Of a DNA stretch of 36,180 bases, positions 14,905-23,159 are shown piece by piece. A model generated the notes under the pieces. It was not told where the DNA came from. It searched no databases and worked only from the letters and a program-made list of their open reading frames with translations. Source of the stretch: Enterovibrio nigricans DSM 22720 (GTDB lineage Bacteria; Pseudomonadota; Gammaproteobacteria; Enterobacterales; Vibrionaceae); NCBI RefSeq assembly GCF_900167155.1, contig NZ_FUXU01000046.1, positions 1 through 36,180 on the forward strand, in the 5' to 3' direction. Within the stretch, counting starts at the first letter, position 1, and each line of letters begins with the position of its first letter. Made by a program: the position numbers and the translations under genes.

Positions 14905-15699
14905 CTAAGAGCCGCTAGAGAGCGTCTCACGCATTCTTGTTTCTTTTTGTAATAGGTCTTCTTGCATCGCTTCTTGGCGTGATTTACCAGGGTTGTAATT
15001 CCATCCTGGTTCAATGCCTTCTGGTAACACTTCCACCTCACCCGTTCGCTTGTTTAACCACTGCTTAGTGCCACCTTCTGGCGAGTCGGTCGATACCTTA
15101 TCATCGGCAATCAGCTTCTCAGCTTCAAACTTCGATACTTGGCGTATCCAACATTTGCAGCCCCAACCATTCGGTGGCATGTGGTTATCCCACCACGGGT
15201 CACCAACAGGAAGCAGCGTATCTTTCCATTTAACGTGATCAACTCGATGCTCCATGGATGGCCCAAGCTGATAAAGCAAATAAGGCATGGCGCGTTTGGT
15301 TCGCTCGATGCGCTCCCATTGCCCCGCTGAACGTGCCGTTCTCATGTTGGTTTTGTAAATGGTCTTTACACGGCCTTCACTGCCTAATTGAACGGGCTTT
15401 GAATCTCCGCTCAGTGGGTCAACCATTTCTTGAATGCCCCACCAACCAGACTTAACCAAGAGTGGCTTTAAGATATCTTGAAACTGCTTGAACGTTTGGC
15501 CTTGCTCGATGGCCTCTTCAACAATGGCTTTCACATCCACAAGAAGATCGGCATTCAGCATCTTTGCAACAGTGAATGCGTTGTTGTGCTCTTGCTTCCA
15601 TACGTCGCGATAGTCAAAGCCAGGTTCTATCCCTTTACTCTTGAACCACTCTAGTGATTCAACAGGGACAATGTTTTCAGACGCCAGGGCTTTAGACAT
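14905..15699 (-). CDS. Minor head/head morphogenesis protein (Mu F-like, gp30)
   Basis: A 264-aa protein of the Mu F/SPP1 gp7 head morphogenesis family, a minor capsid protein associated with the portal. Landmarks are YRDVWKQEHNNAFTVAKMLN, the QTFKQFQDILKPLLVKSGWW segment, the YKTNMRTARSAGQWER helix and the PPNGWGCKCWIRQVSK motif with two cysteines, typical of this fold. I chose the ATG at 15699 (MSKALASEN), nine bases after GGAG and overlapping the portal stop. It is the last gene before the tandem terminators. Confidence 0.92.
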   Translation of the reverse strand: MSKALASENIVPVESLEWFKSKGIEPGFDYRDVWKQEHNNAFTVAKMLNADLLVDVKAIVEEAIEQGQTFKQFQDILKPLLVKSGWWGIQEMVDPLSGDSKPVQLGSEGRVKTIYKTNMRTARSAGQWERIERTKRAMPYLLYQLGPSMEHRVDHVKWKDTLLPVGDPWWDNHMPPNGWGCKCWIRQVSKFEAEKLIADDKVSTDSPEGGTKQWLNKRTGEVEVLPEGIEPGWNYNPGKSRQEAMQEDLLQKETRMRETLSSGS

Positions 15700-17251
15700 C
15701 TTTAGCGTCTCCATAGCCGCGCATCTGGAACATGTATTGCGCCATCTGCTCAACAAACACGTCAGCGCCTAATGTCTCTTGAAGCTCTGGCAGCTTTTCT
15801 AAGAACGTTTCATAACTGTCTGACGCATTGGCCAGTTCGATGATCGGGTTCATGAAGTCTTCCGCAACTTCTTCCCAGTCGCTCATGGCCTCATCGGTTA
15901 AGTCGTTCATTTCCGCTTCAGCGGTTTTGCTCACACGGTTAATGGCAAGACCCGGGCGTTGTCTGTTCATCGCCGCTGGCATGGTTTGCGCTAAAATGGC
16001 AGAGGTTGGCATGAGCACTTCTTCGTTCTCATCGGGCTCAGGTAATCCAAACTTTTCACGTACGCTCGATGCAGAGACTTTAAAACCACGATCAATAAGA
16101 GGCGTGATGCTATCAACCAACATCTTCAAGTCTTCTGGCTGAGGAAGTTGAATGCGTACTTTCGGGTAATGCTCTTGCGGGCCCCAGTTCAAAATAATGT
16201 AAGGCTTAACTAGATATTCATTAATGCAAGACTGAAGCTGACGCGCATCCCACTCGGCAATATCCATACGCACATCATTATGCACGTTGGCTTGAGATTG
16301 TGAGCTGCCGTTATCAGCGGTCATGGTTTGACCAAGTACCGCTTTACTGGTTTGTTCATCACACCAACGAGCCATGTTTTCAAACAGCGTATTACCGCCA
16401 TTGCCTTTGGCCGTTTCAATAAGCTCTAGCTTCATGGATTCAGGAATCACCGCACCTGCATCACTGGCAATACGACCAATGGCATTCACCAGAGTACTGA
16501 TATCTTCGGTACTGGCGTTCGGGCCGTACTTACCCACACGAACCGGAATACCAAACACTTCAGCAAAGGCCCACCAATCACGAACCGTGAACGACTTAAG
16601 CATGTACATCACGGCAACCAATCGCGCTAAACCGTTGCGCCATACGCTGCCAGATTTAGATCGAGGCTTATGCACCATAAACTTATACGGGTCTAAAGGC
16701 GCACCGCTTGGCGCGTCATCGCTGATAAGCAAAATCTCTTGAAGCGTTTCATTATCCTGGCGTAAATAGCGAGGGTCTACCCATTTATAATCTTGTGGCT
16801 TCCATGGGGTCTGTTTGGTATCCCACAATATCTGCACCACAGACAAGCCTTTACCTAGGCCATCCAGCAAGTCAAACAGCAGCTCAGGGATTTGGTCATC
16901 ATCCATAATGGCGCGAACACGTTCTGCCATTTCCACATCGGCTTTGTCTTCACTCGCCGCCACAACGGTTGGGGCAATCGCTGCCACGGCCAACTTACGG
17001 GTGCGCAGCTGCGCCGCGTAGTGCAAATCACGCTCTTCCATTTCTTCGGCAAGCGTCATGTAATCTTCGGGGTTGTTCCCATCCACCACACTGCGAAGTA
17101 ATCCCGCTAATCGAAGCGGGTTTAAAGTAGAGGCGACACTGGCAGGTCGAGGGTTACGTACACTGGTGGTGTACGCTTTGGCAATGTCTTCAGACAGTAG
17201 CGTCTTATCGGCTTTTAATGGCTTGCCGCTTACATCAACAATTGAGGTCAT
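15692..17251 (-). CDS. Portal protein (DUF935, Mu gp29-like)
   Basis: A 519-aa DUF935 protein, the portal of Mu-like phages: a dodecameric ring at one vertex through which DNA is packaged. Visible family parts are LRLAGLLRSVVDGNNPEDYM, LAEEMEERDLHYAAQLRTRK, the WKPQDYKWVDPRYLRQDNET segment and QTMTADNGSSQSQANVHNDV. It overlaps the terminase gene stop by four bases and the F-like gene by eight, so translation is coupled. Length is typical. Confidence 0.94.
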   Translation of the reverse strand: MTSIVDVSGKPLKADKTLLSEDIAKAYTTSVRNPRPASVASTLNPLRLAGLLRSVVDGNNPEDYMTLAEEMEERDLHYAAQLRTRKLAVAAIAPTVVAASEDKADVEMAERVRAIMDDDQIPELLFDLLDGLGKGLSVVQILWDTKQTPWKPQDYKWVDPRYLRQDNETLQEILLISDDAPSGAPLDPYKFMVHKPRSKSGSVWRNGLARLVAVMYMLKSFTVRDWWAFAEVFGIPVRVGKYGPNASTEDISTLVNAIGRIASDAGAVIPESMKLELIETAKGNGGNTLFENMARWCDEQTSKAVLGQTMTADNGSSQSQANVHNDVRMDIAEWDARQLQSCINEYLVKPYIILNWGPQEHYPKVRIQLPQPEDLKMLVDSITPLIDRGFKVSASSVREKFGLPEPDENEEVLMPTSAILAQTMPAAMNRQRPGLAINRVSKTAEAEMNDLTDEAMSDWEEVAEDFMNPIIELANASDSYETFLEKLPELQETLGADVFVEQMAQYMFQMRGYGDAKDV

Positions 17252-18840
17252 AGTCTAATTCCTTTGCCGCGTAGGTCTTGGTTCGGCATATCATCAAATC
17301 GGTTATTTTCTTCGGCGGTGCCATGAAAGCGGCGTTGGTTTTCATCGGCACTGGCCTTGATGGTGTGCAAGCCGTAACGCGTCAAATCCGCCTTAGAGGC
17401 TAAGTAAGCAAACCAAATAGCAATGGCACTATCACCGTGTCGTTTGTTTCCGTTCTCGCCTTTGGTTCGTGTTGAATCAATACTAGGAACGCCTGCTTTA
17501 ATTTGGATTTGTCCCAAATCAGTAATCACGTCCTCATGCTTTGGAAGCAGTATTTCATCATCTTCAAACGCAGCTTTAAATGAAGGCATATTCTCGCGGT
17601 AGTAACCCACAGATAGCATTACCTCAACCACTTCTTCGCCGTACTTGTATCGTGCTTGTTCGGCTAGGTACTGGCCATTACCACGCGCATCAAGATAAAT
17701 ACCATCACGCCTTGGGAGTTGATCACAGATAAAGTAAAGCGCTTGCTCTTGCTGCTTGAATGGCACATTGCCAAGTTCTAATAAGAAAGGCACCGTTCGC
17801 TTCACATCATTTTGAACGGCCATGGGTGCATAAACGGTTAAGTCACCAGAGCGCGCAAAATCCTCACCCAAGCAATGGCGCAGTTTAGGATCGAGTTTAT
17901 CGAGCTCTGGCTGAACGTGTTCGTCTAACCACTCTTTCATCTCAGCTTCGCGAATGTGCTCTTTCGCTTCGTTAAACGATTTAGAGCCAGTGAAGCTTAA
18001 TACTGGGCCATCTAACCGCGCAGCACGTTCACGTAAACCACGGCTAATGTAAGCACCACCGCCATTCTTCGGAACACATTGATACTCTTCAAGTGCATCT
18101 TCTTCGGTGGCCGTGTCACGAAGCAGGTTCGCTTTCCATTCATCTTCGAGTTCTTGCGTCCACGGTGTCTTCTTAACCTGGCATATCCGTTTGTATAGCC
18201 CTTGTTCGCAAGCGTCATTTAGGGTGATGGTGTGGATCGAGTAACGCTTTTTACCTGCACGACTGTCTTGAATTAGGGTGTTGAATAAATTCTCGATGCC
18301 GTTATGGGTACTGATTAAGCGAACCTTTGAACCCCACATGGTTAAGGCAAGGGCCGCTTTTAGCACTTCGGCTAAGCGTTCATGAAAGGCCGCTTCATCA
18401 ATGATAACCGTGCCTTGCATACCACGCAGGTTAGAAGGGTTACTTGATAAGGCTTTGACTTTGAAACTAGACGCAAAGTTGATCACGTAAGTCAGAATGT
18501 CTTTGTCTTCATTCTCGAAGACTTCTTCACTGACATCATCACACGCGCAGCTGTAAGCTTTGGCCCACATCGAGACAGCATCAATGAACTCTCGCGCCAT
18601 GTCTTTGGTTGAACCAACATAGAAGACATCTTCACCGCCTGCACTAGCAGAGGCGGCAGCACTCAATGCTGAGTCTGCCGCTTCTGCCCATGTCACGCCT
18701 GTTCGTCGGCTTTTCTCTGCAATCTTTAATTGAGAGTCATCCGCTATCCAGCGCTTTTGATAAGGCAGCAATACATCATTCTTATCAAATTCGCCAGACA
18801 AGATCGCACTGCGACTTTGTGATGTGGTTTCATTTTCCAT
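17248..18840 (-). CDS. Terminase large subunit (Mu gp28-like)
   Basis: A 530-aa packaging motor. The ATPase half has a Walker A-type EKSRRTGVT near residues 42-50 and a Walker B TVIIDEAAF (D148, E149). The nuclease half shows the RNase H-like acidic motifs DFARSGD, LDARGNG and HGDSAIA. I chose the ATG at 18840 (MENETTSQ), because the upstream in-frame start at 18873 would overlap the preceding gene by seven codons and lacks a ribosome site. In Mu-type phages it packages headful DNA, including flanking host sequence. Confidence 0.94.
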   Translation of the reverse strand: MENETTSQSRSAILSGEFDKNDVLLPYQKRWIADDSQLKIAEKSRRTGVTWAEAADSALSAAASASAGGEDVFYVGSTKDMAREFIDAVSMWAKAYSCACDDVSEEVFENEDKDILTYVINFASSFKVKALSSNPSNLRGMQGTVIIDEAAFHERLAEVLKAALALTMWGSKVRLISTHNGIENLFNTLIQDSRAGKKRYSIHTITLNDACEQGLYKRICQVKKTPWTQELEDEWKANLLRDTATEEDALEEYQCVPKNGGGAYISRGLRERAARLDGPVLSFTGSKSFNEAKEHIREAEMKEWLDEHVQPELDKLDPKLRHCLGEDFARSGDLTVYAPMAVQNDVKRTVPFLLELGNVPFKQQEQALYFICDQLPRRDGIYLDARGNGQYLAEQARYKYGEEVVEVMLSVGYYRENMPSFKAAFEDDEILLPKHEDVITDLGQIQIKAGVPSIDSTRTKGENGNKRHGDSAIAIWFAYLASKADLTRYGLHTIKASADENQRRFHGTAEENNRFDDMPNQDLRGKGIRL

Positions 18841-18845
18841 CAGCG

Positions 18846-19052
18846 TTATCCAAGCATTGCACGAACGGCGCAATCTTTAGCTTCTAACAGCTTTCTTAAT
18901 GCGATTTCACGCTCTTCATTATCAGGTAGGTCTTCAGCTATTAAGTAAGCCAACTCATTGAATGGTTTGCTGACCGTTTGTAAACGATCAGGTAAATGCA
19001 AGTATTTAAAATACTGAAGTATCTTCGGTGGTGACGGTTTCTTAATTCCCAT
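18846..19052 (-). CDS. acb2: Acb2/Tad1-hairpin-like small protein, candidate anti-CBASS cyclic-nucleotide sponge
   Basis: A 68-aa protein between the small and large terminase genes. Its core, DRLQTVSKPFNELAYLIAED and then EIALRKLLEAKDCAVRAML, is a helical hairpin of the kind annotated Acb2/Tad1 in many phages. Acb2 proteins bind and sequester cyclic di- and tri-nucleotides and so block CBASS and Thoeris-type signalling. The GGGG ribosome site lies eight bases before ATG, and the start overlaps the DUF3486 stop. The family call is from remembered sequence pattern; the activity is inferred. Confidence 0.62.
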   Translation of the reverse strand: MGIKKPSPPKILQYFKYLHLPDRLQTVSKPFNELAYLIAEDLPDNEEREIALRKLLEAKDCAVRAMLG

Positions 19053-19642
19053 TATGCAATCCCCAATATGCCTTTCTTAATGTCTTGAATGGTTTCAGCG
19101 GTTACGCCAGCCTGCTTCACAATGGCTTCAGTTGCATCGGCCACTTCTGCCGCAAATGCAGCGCGTATTTCTTTTTCAACCTTATGGCTCACCATTGAGG
19201 CTTGCTCGATACGTTGAATAACCAAAGCGAGTTGAGCGAGTGCTTTAGGGGGAATTACTTCACCGTCTTCAGCCGCGCTTTCCATCATGGTCATGGACGT
19301 TTCAAAAGCCATGGTACGCACAAACTCTTGCAGCAGCTTACCCACATCAGAGGTGGGCGCTTCACCCAGTTTGGTTGTCCACACTTCCGCCACTTCGCGA
19401 GACTGCTTCAAACGCTGGCCCATTTCTTCCATGCGTTTGGCGTATCGGTTAAATCCAGTACGACTGATTTTCACATCTTCTGGAAGTCCCGCATCATCAA
19501 TCATTTCATTCACGGCCAAGCGAATGTCTTTCTGTGTCATGTTCCCACTGCGAATAAACGCATTCAGAGTTTGACGAATTTCATCAGGCAGCAAATCTAT
19601 CTTTGATTTTCGATTACTGGCTGAACGGTTAACAATGGACAT
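19052..19642 (-). CDS. Terminase small subunit-like protein (DUF3486, Mu gp27)
   Basis: A 196-aa DUF3486 protein. The N-terminus has the family core (SKIDLLPDEIRQTLNAFIRS), followed by KISRTGFNRYAKRMEEMGQR, a helix-turn-helix region suited to DNA recognition. The rest is helical and methionine/alanine-rich. In Mu relatives it lies just upstream of the large terminase and is regarded as the small subunit. Here one small gene separates them. AGGAG lies seven bases before ATG. Confidence 0.88.
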   Translation of the reverse strand: MSIVNRSASNRKSKIDLLPDEIRQTLNAFIRSGNMTQKDIRLAVNEMIDDAGLPEDVKISRTGFNRYAKRMEEMGQRLKQSREVAEVWTTKLGEAPTSDVGKLLQEFVRTMAFETSMTMMESAAEDGEVIPPKALAQLALVIQRIEQASMVSHKVEKEIRAAFAAEVADATEAIVKQAGVTAETIQDIKKGILGIA

Positions 19643-19651
19643 ACAACACTC

Positions 19652-19942
19652 CTAAGCGCGTGGACGTTTTACGCCTGGCACAATGGCTTGGCCTGTTGCC
19701 ACATCTTCACCACGGCCTGTAAGTTTTGCGACTTGGCAATCTAATACAGTACGAATGCTAATTAGCCCTTGCTCTTCAAGCCAAGATAAGTGCGTACGAA
19801 CTGCATCACGGCTGATTTTGTGGCCGTAAGTATCAAGGCAAGAATCAAGGATAGATTCGTTCGCTTCATAGCCTGTCATGTCATGAAGTGACCGTAAGAT
19901 CACAAGACGCTGGTCTTCTTTTAATAACTCTTTAAAGCCCAT
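19652..19942 (-). CDS. Mu gp26-like winged-helix protein (VpaChn25_0724 family)
   Basis: A 96-aa protein with a winged-helix pattern: LVILRSLHDMTGYEANESIL, then DAVRTHLSWLEEQGLISIRT, reading like an ArsR/MarR-type recognition helix and wing. The C-terminus (AKLTGRGEDVATGQAIVPGV) is the conserved end of this phage family, named after a Vibrio parahaemolyticus protein. It sits in the Mu gp25-gp27 interval. Its role is unknown; DNA binding during packaging or late control is plausible. Confidence 0.82.
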   Translation of the reverse strand: MGFKELLKEDQRLVILRSLHDMTGYEANESILDSCLDTYGHKISRDAVRTHLSWLEEQGLISIRTVLDCQVAKLTGRGEDVATGQAIVPGVKRPRA

Positions 19943-19950
19943 AACAATTC

Positions 19951-20253
19951 CTATTTATCATCTTTTAAACGTTGTTCTAATAACAACTGAGAAAGGTGAT
20001 TGATGGGCTTGAGCTCTGCTCTAAGCTCTTTCAATTCACCACGCATTTCTGACAGTTCAAGACGAAGGCGATTCACTTCTTCGTCAGTGGGTAGTTGGTC
20101 TATTTTCGTATGCAGTTCATCCACATCGCGCCTCACTTCTTCAAGCTCATCACGCTTGGCGTACGTTTTAGAAAGCAAGGCGAGAACCAACATTCCCAAT
20201 GTGCTCAACGCAGCCCATGCGATAGGCCAGTAAGTTTTGATCCACAACTCCAT
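19951..20253 (-). CDS. DUF2730 family membrane-anchored coiled coil
   Basis: A 100-aa protein with one N-terminal membrane helix (about residues 8-27, WPIAWAALSTLGMLVLALLS) and a long charged coiled coil (ELEEVRRDVDELHTKIDQLP onward). This is the DUF2730 pattern seen in Mu-like phages just after the lysis genes. The layout resembles an inner-membrane spanin, but no outer-membrane partner with a lipobox was found, so that role is only a possibility. AGGAG lies eight bases upstream of ATG. Confidence 0.82.
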   Translation of the reverse strand: MELWIKTYWPIAWAALSTLGMLVLALLSKTYAKRDELEEVRRDVDELHTKIDQLPTDEEVNRLRLELSEMRGELKELRAELKPINHLSQLLLEQRLKDDK

Positions 20254-20471
20254 TAATGTGGCTCCTTATGTGATTGACAACTGACGCAGCGCACCGCATT
20301 TGGCATCGCTTCTAATCGCTTAGTTGAGATGGTGTCACCACAACTTAAGCAATAGCGATTACCGTGTTCATCTTCGTCGGGCTGTTCTATGCAGCGTGTA
20401 CGTTGATGAGCAATGGCTTTTTCTCTGAAGGTTTGCTCAAGCTCTTGAGCCTTATCGAACTGGTCGGTCAT
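20253..20471 (-). CDS. TraR/DksA-like zinc-finger protein
   Basis: A 72-aa protein with an N-terminal helix (KAQELEQTFREKAIAHQ) and a C-x2-C-x17-C-x2-C zinc finger (CLSCGDTISTKRLEAMPNAV, then RCVSCQ). This is the TraR/YbiI short form of DksA, which enters the RNA polymerase secondary channel and mimics the effect of DksA plus ppGpp. Many Mu-like phages carry one near the lysis genes. It could shift host transcription during late infection; this is inference from family. Confidence 0.87.
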   Translation of the reverse strand: MTDQFDKAQELEQTFREKAIAHQRTRCIEQPDEDEHGNRYCLSCGDTISTKRLEAMPNAVRCVSCQSHKEPH

Positions 20472-21058
20472 TTTACTTTCACCGCCTTAAGTGCATCACC
20501 AACCATTGAGCCTGTGCCTTTGGTCATGCCACGCTTATCAGCAGAGCGCCAACCAAGGTAAGTAAGAAACGGTGCCATCAAACCCGCTGCAATTTCCCAA
20601 TTTGCCCCCGTTCCTTTATCAAAGGCTTCGAGCAGTTCAAACAGGAAGATATAAGCAATGGCAGAATACAAACTCAAACGGCAACCCCAAGGGCGAGTGT
20701 GACGAACGTATTCATCTTCAGCCTTATCACCTTCACGAATCGTAACTTGGGTTTCGTGATGTTCGGCTTGTTTATCACCAAGCGTGAGTTCTTGGCGGCG
20801 AGTCTTTTCCTTTTCTAACTCGGCCTTAATCTTCTCAAGTTCAACCAAAGATTCAGGTGGTAAGTTTTGTAGGGCGCGAGTAACAGCCAATTCTTTCTGT
20901 GCCTTGTTAGCTCCAAACATTGAATCGGCTTGCTCTACCGCTTCGGCTACTTTGTCTGCCGTTTCACTACCACCAAACAAACTGGATATGCCGCGAATAG
21001 CAGCAGGGCCATATTCCATGGCAAGCGAAGCTACCCCCGCGATGACTGAAAGTGACAT
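20468..21058 (-). CDS. Holin of the 3-TM gene-transfer-release family
   Basis: A 196-aa protein matching the 'holin of 3TMs, for gene-transfer release' pattern. Its parts are an N-terminal glycine-rich stretch (SLFGGSETADKVAEAVEQAD), a charged coil (ELEKIKAELEKEKTRRQELT), the conserved EYVRHTRPWGCRLSLYSAIA, a hydrophobic span (YSAIAYIFLFELLEAF) and a C-terminal GLMAPFLTYLGWRSADKRG. It acts in the inner membrane to release the endolysin encoded nearby. GGAG lies nine bases before ATG. Confidence 0.8.
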   Translation of the reverse strand: MSLSVIAGVASLAMEYGPAAIRGISSLFGGSETADKVAEAVEQADSMFGANKAQKELAVTRALQNLPPESLVELEKIKAELEKEKTRRQELTLGDKQAEHHETQVTIREGDKAEDEYVRHTRPWGCRLSLYSAIAYIFLFELLEAFDKGTGANWEIAAGLMAPFLTYLGWRSADKRGMTKGTGSMVGDALKAVKVK

Positions 21059-21306
21059 TCTCTTAAGCTCCTGATTTTTGAAACTAGGTCATTCCCTTGT
21101 GGCGTTTTCGCAATACCAAGGTGGCGATCAATTTCATTTTGAGAGACACGGCTCCACGCTTTCGAAAAGTAACTTTGCATGGTGGCATCGTGGCTAAATA
21201 AAGGCGGGTTTAATGGGACTTCAATACCTGTTTGAACTGCCTTCAACTCGGCATCAAGGCGCTGCTCGCGCCCTCGTTGTTTGGCAAAGTCCCAATTGCG
21301 TCCCAT
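21031..21306 (-). CDS. Hypothetical protein between endolysin and holin
   Basis: A 91-aa basic protein starting at the ATG at 21306 (MGRNWDFAKQRGRE), eight bases after GGAG and overlapping the endolysin stop; an earlier in-frame ATG at 21321 lacks a ribosome site. It contains QSYFSKAWSRVSQNEIDRHL and overlaps the holin gene by 28 bases. No membrane helix is visible, so it is not a second holin. I do not recognise a family. Operon position suggests a lysis-associated or regulatory role, unproven. Confidence 0.7.
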   Translation of the reverse strand: MGRNWDFAKQRGREQRLDAELKAVQTGIEVPLNPPLFSHDATMQSYFSKAWSRVSQNEIDRHLGIAKTPQGNDLVSKIRSLRECHFQSSRG

Positions 21307-21866
21307 TAAGAAAGCTCCCAAGCAGCATTAGTCAAATGCACTAAACGGTTATACCAACCTTCAATGAAGCGACCTTGAGATGCATTGTTTTTAAGAATTC
21401 TTGCGTAGTAACGGCCACGACGTAAACCATATCGAGCAGTAAGGTATGACACATCATGACTATGAACCGCAGCGCGAGTGGCTGGGCCTATTGCACCATC
21501 GGGTTTTGTGCCGCTAATTTCTTGAAGAAGTTTGATTGCTTGCCTTGCGCCATGCTGTACAGCGCTATCCATATGGAACAATGCAATAGGGCCTGCCCAT
21601 TCATGGCAATAAGCAGCTTTCCAATAGTTGGTATGATAAATACGAACGGCTTTATCAATCGTGAGGTTTTTAATATCGACATTTGGAAACGCTCGTTTGC
21701 TAATGCCAAACTTGGTTTCACCGCCAGCATCGAGAGGGTCGTTAACATAACCACCATCGTCGCGTAAGCCGCCTTCTGCCTGCAAGATGAAATGAACAGC
21801 GTGACAAAATTCGAGCGTGTAGCCTTTTGTTGAGAAGGGCCAATTTTTAGAGGATTCAAAAAGCAT
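21306..21866 (-). CDS. Endolysin, glycoside hydrolase family 108
   Basis: A 186-aa muramidase-like endolysin. The N-terminal GH108 motif places E31 in LQAEGGLRDDGGYVNDP, followed by DAGGETKFGISKRAFP; E31 is the expected catalytic acid. The C-terminal half has the peptidoglycan-binding signature DGAIGPATRAAV. There is no signal peptide, so export depends on a holin, consistent with the membrane proteins on either side. It heads the lysis cassette downstream of the Mor-type activator, like lys in Mu. Confidence 0.92.
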   Translation of the reverse strand: MLFESSKNWPFSTKGYTLEFCHAVHFILQAEGGLRDDGGYVNDPLDAGGETKFGISKRAFPNVDIKNLTIDKAVRIYHTNYWKAAYCHEWAGPIALFHMDSAVQHGARQAIKLLQEISGTKPDGAIGPATRAAVHSHDVSYLTARYGLRRGRYYARILKNNASQGRFIEGWYNRLVHLTNAAWELS

Positions 21867-21950
21867 AAAAGCACAACCTTTAACTGTGACGTTAAATTGA
21901 TTGTGCTTTTTATTTACTTCCTACATAAAAAAACGAACATTGCCCAAGCG

Positions 21951-22133
21951 TTAGCTTTCTGAGTTTTTAAACGCTATGAAATAAAGGTAAATCAGTTGTG
22001 TAAATGGGATAAGAACTAAGATTAGCATTATCCACCAGTCCGCTTTAAAGCCAAGTTTTTTCGCTACTCTACAGAGTGGAAATGCAGTTATCAAACCTGC
22101 AATGAGAACCACTATTAAATCAAATACAGTCAT
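21951..22133 (-). CDS. Small two-helix membrane protein, possible holin or antiholin
   Basis: A 60-aa hydrophobic protein with two probable membrane helices (about residues 3-22, FDLIVVLIAGLITAF, and 33-53, WWIMLILVLIPFTQLIYLYF) joined by a short basic loop. AAGGA lies six bases upstream of ATG. It follows the activator gene by nine bases and precedes the endolysin, the usual place for a class II holin. A separate 3-TM holin is encoded downstream, so it may instead be an antiholin or regulator. Confidence 0.65.
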   Translation of the reverse strand: MTVFDLIVVLIAGLITAFPLCRVAKKLGFKADWWIMLILVLIPFTQLIYLYFIAFKNSES

Positions 22134-22142
22134 ATTGTTTCC

Positions 22143-22547
22143 TTAAAATAATTTAGGCTGACGCTTTGCCATCTCTAATGAACGCATATGCCTTATAGCG
22201 ACATAAACATTTTGAGTTGATAAATCATATTTCTTAGCAAGTTCTGGAACATTATTGCCATTAAACTCCTTCCAGATATGCATGCGCTTAAGCTGGTTTT
22301 CTAACAAGTCACCTTTCGGGAAGTAGTATTGTAAACCGCCTGTATCTTCACATAATCTAGCGAGTAGTACTAAAGCATATCTTTCGTCTAGACCTATCTT
22401 CGCAAGTTCTGAACGCAAACTCTCGTGGACGGTTAGCATCATATCAGGCCATCGATGGTTATTCCCTTCCGACGGTAGTAAAACTTCTAAATCATCAACA
22501 CTAATATCATCGAACCCAAACATTTTAAAATTTTCGTCAATACTCAT
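22143..22547 (-). CDS. mor: Mor/C family middle-late transcription activator
   Basis: A 134-aa Mor family protein. The middle has the dimerisation part (RSELAKIGLDERYALVLLAR, then CEDTGGLQYYFPKG) and the end carries the helix-turn-helix (IWKEFNGNNVPELAKKYDLS, TQNVYVAIRHMRSLEM). The start at 22547 has GGGAGG five bases upstream. Mor and C activate Mu middle and late promoters; only one such gene is visible here, so it probably activates all late operons. An intrinsic terminator lies about 30 bases upstream, separating it from gemA. Confidence 0.92.
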   Translation of the reverse strand: MSIDENFKMFGFDDISVDDLEVLLPSEGNNHRWPDMMLTVHESLRSELAKIGLDERYALVLLARLCEDTGGLQYYFPKGDLLENQLKRMHIWKEFNGNNVPELAKKYDLSTQNVYVAIRHMRSLEMAKRQPKLF

Positions 22548-22576
22548 CACAGCCTCCCATCCACATGGCATAAATA

Positions 22577-22603
22577 CAAAAACACCCCGCTTGGCGAGGT
22601 GTT
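22577..22603 (-). terminator. Intrinsic terminator between gemA and mor
   Basis: On the minus strand AACACCTCGC-caa-GCGGGGTGTT forms a 10-bp stem with one mismatch, followed by TTTTTG. It would end most early transcripts after gemA, leaving mor expression to readthrough or a nearby promoter. Confidence 0.8.
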
Positions 22604-22637
22604 TGTAGTATATGACAGTGTTTAATGGTGGGGCACG

Positions 22638-23156
22638 TTAACCAGTTTTGTAGTAGTTACTCGCATAATACTCAGCTAATAGCTCATAACCAGCTGGGCC
22701 TGTGCAATCGTTGTTCGATGGAATGCGACCACCACTTTTAGTGATCACTTCGGCCATCAATCGATAGTGCCATTTCTTTAAAGCTTCTAACACTTCAGCT
22801 GCTTGAGCTGACTTAAGCCAAACCGCCTTTTCAATGCCACGTCCATTTGATGCAGTAGTCATGCGTTTCACATAAGCATCAATGGCAACGTCGTTCGCAT
22901 TGCGGATAAAGCCTTGTTTGTGCATGGTACGCCAAATTGCACGAATCTTTGCCACTTCTGGCGCTCTTGCTTGTGGTTTGCGTTTTGGTTTAAAGCCTAG
23001 CGCTTTCATTCTGTCTAACACTTTGGTTAGTTGAATGTCGTTCAAGCCTTTTGCACTTCGTTTACCTGTGTATTGCTCAAGAACGTCACGATAAGAATCA
23101 TCTTCCATGGCAAGATCACGCTTAGCGATTTGGACAAGTTTGAGTAAGTTAGACAT
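22638..23156 (-). CDS. gemA: GemA family early regulatory protein (DUF1018, Mu gp16)
   Basis: A 172-aa GemA/DUF1018 protein. Landmarks are LVQIAKRDLAMEDDSYRDVL, TGKRSAKGLNDIQLTKVLDR, RAIWRTMHKQGFIRNANDVA and the C-terminal WLKSAQAAEVLEALKKWHYR. In Mu, gemA affects expression of host genes, including DNA gyrase-related phenotypes, and is coupled to mor. Here it is the last gene before an intrinsic terminator, with mor beyond it. The start lies three bases after a 50-aa ORF, with AGGA upstream. Confidence 0.9.
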   Translation of the reverse strand: MSNLLKLVQIAKRDLAMEDDSYRDVLEQYTGKRSAKGLNDIQLTKVLDRMKALGFKPKRKPQARAPEVAKIRAIWRTMHKQGFIRNANDVAIDAYVKRMTTASNGRGIEKAVWLKSAQAAEVLEALKKWHYRLMAEVITKSGGRIPSNNDCTGPAGYELLAEYYASNYYKTG

Positions 23157-23159
23157 TGG

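Noticed and set aside
18846-19052. Reading the 68-aa gene as an N-terminal piece of the large terminase
   Set aside because: It has its own ribosome site and complete helical hairpin, and the terminase homology begins at its own start in another frame.
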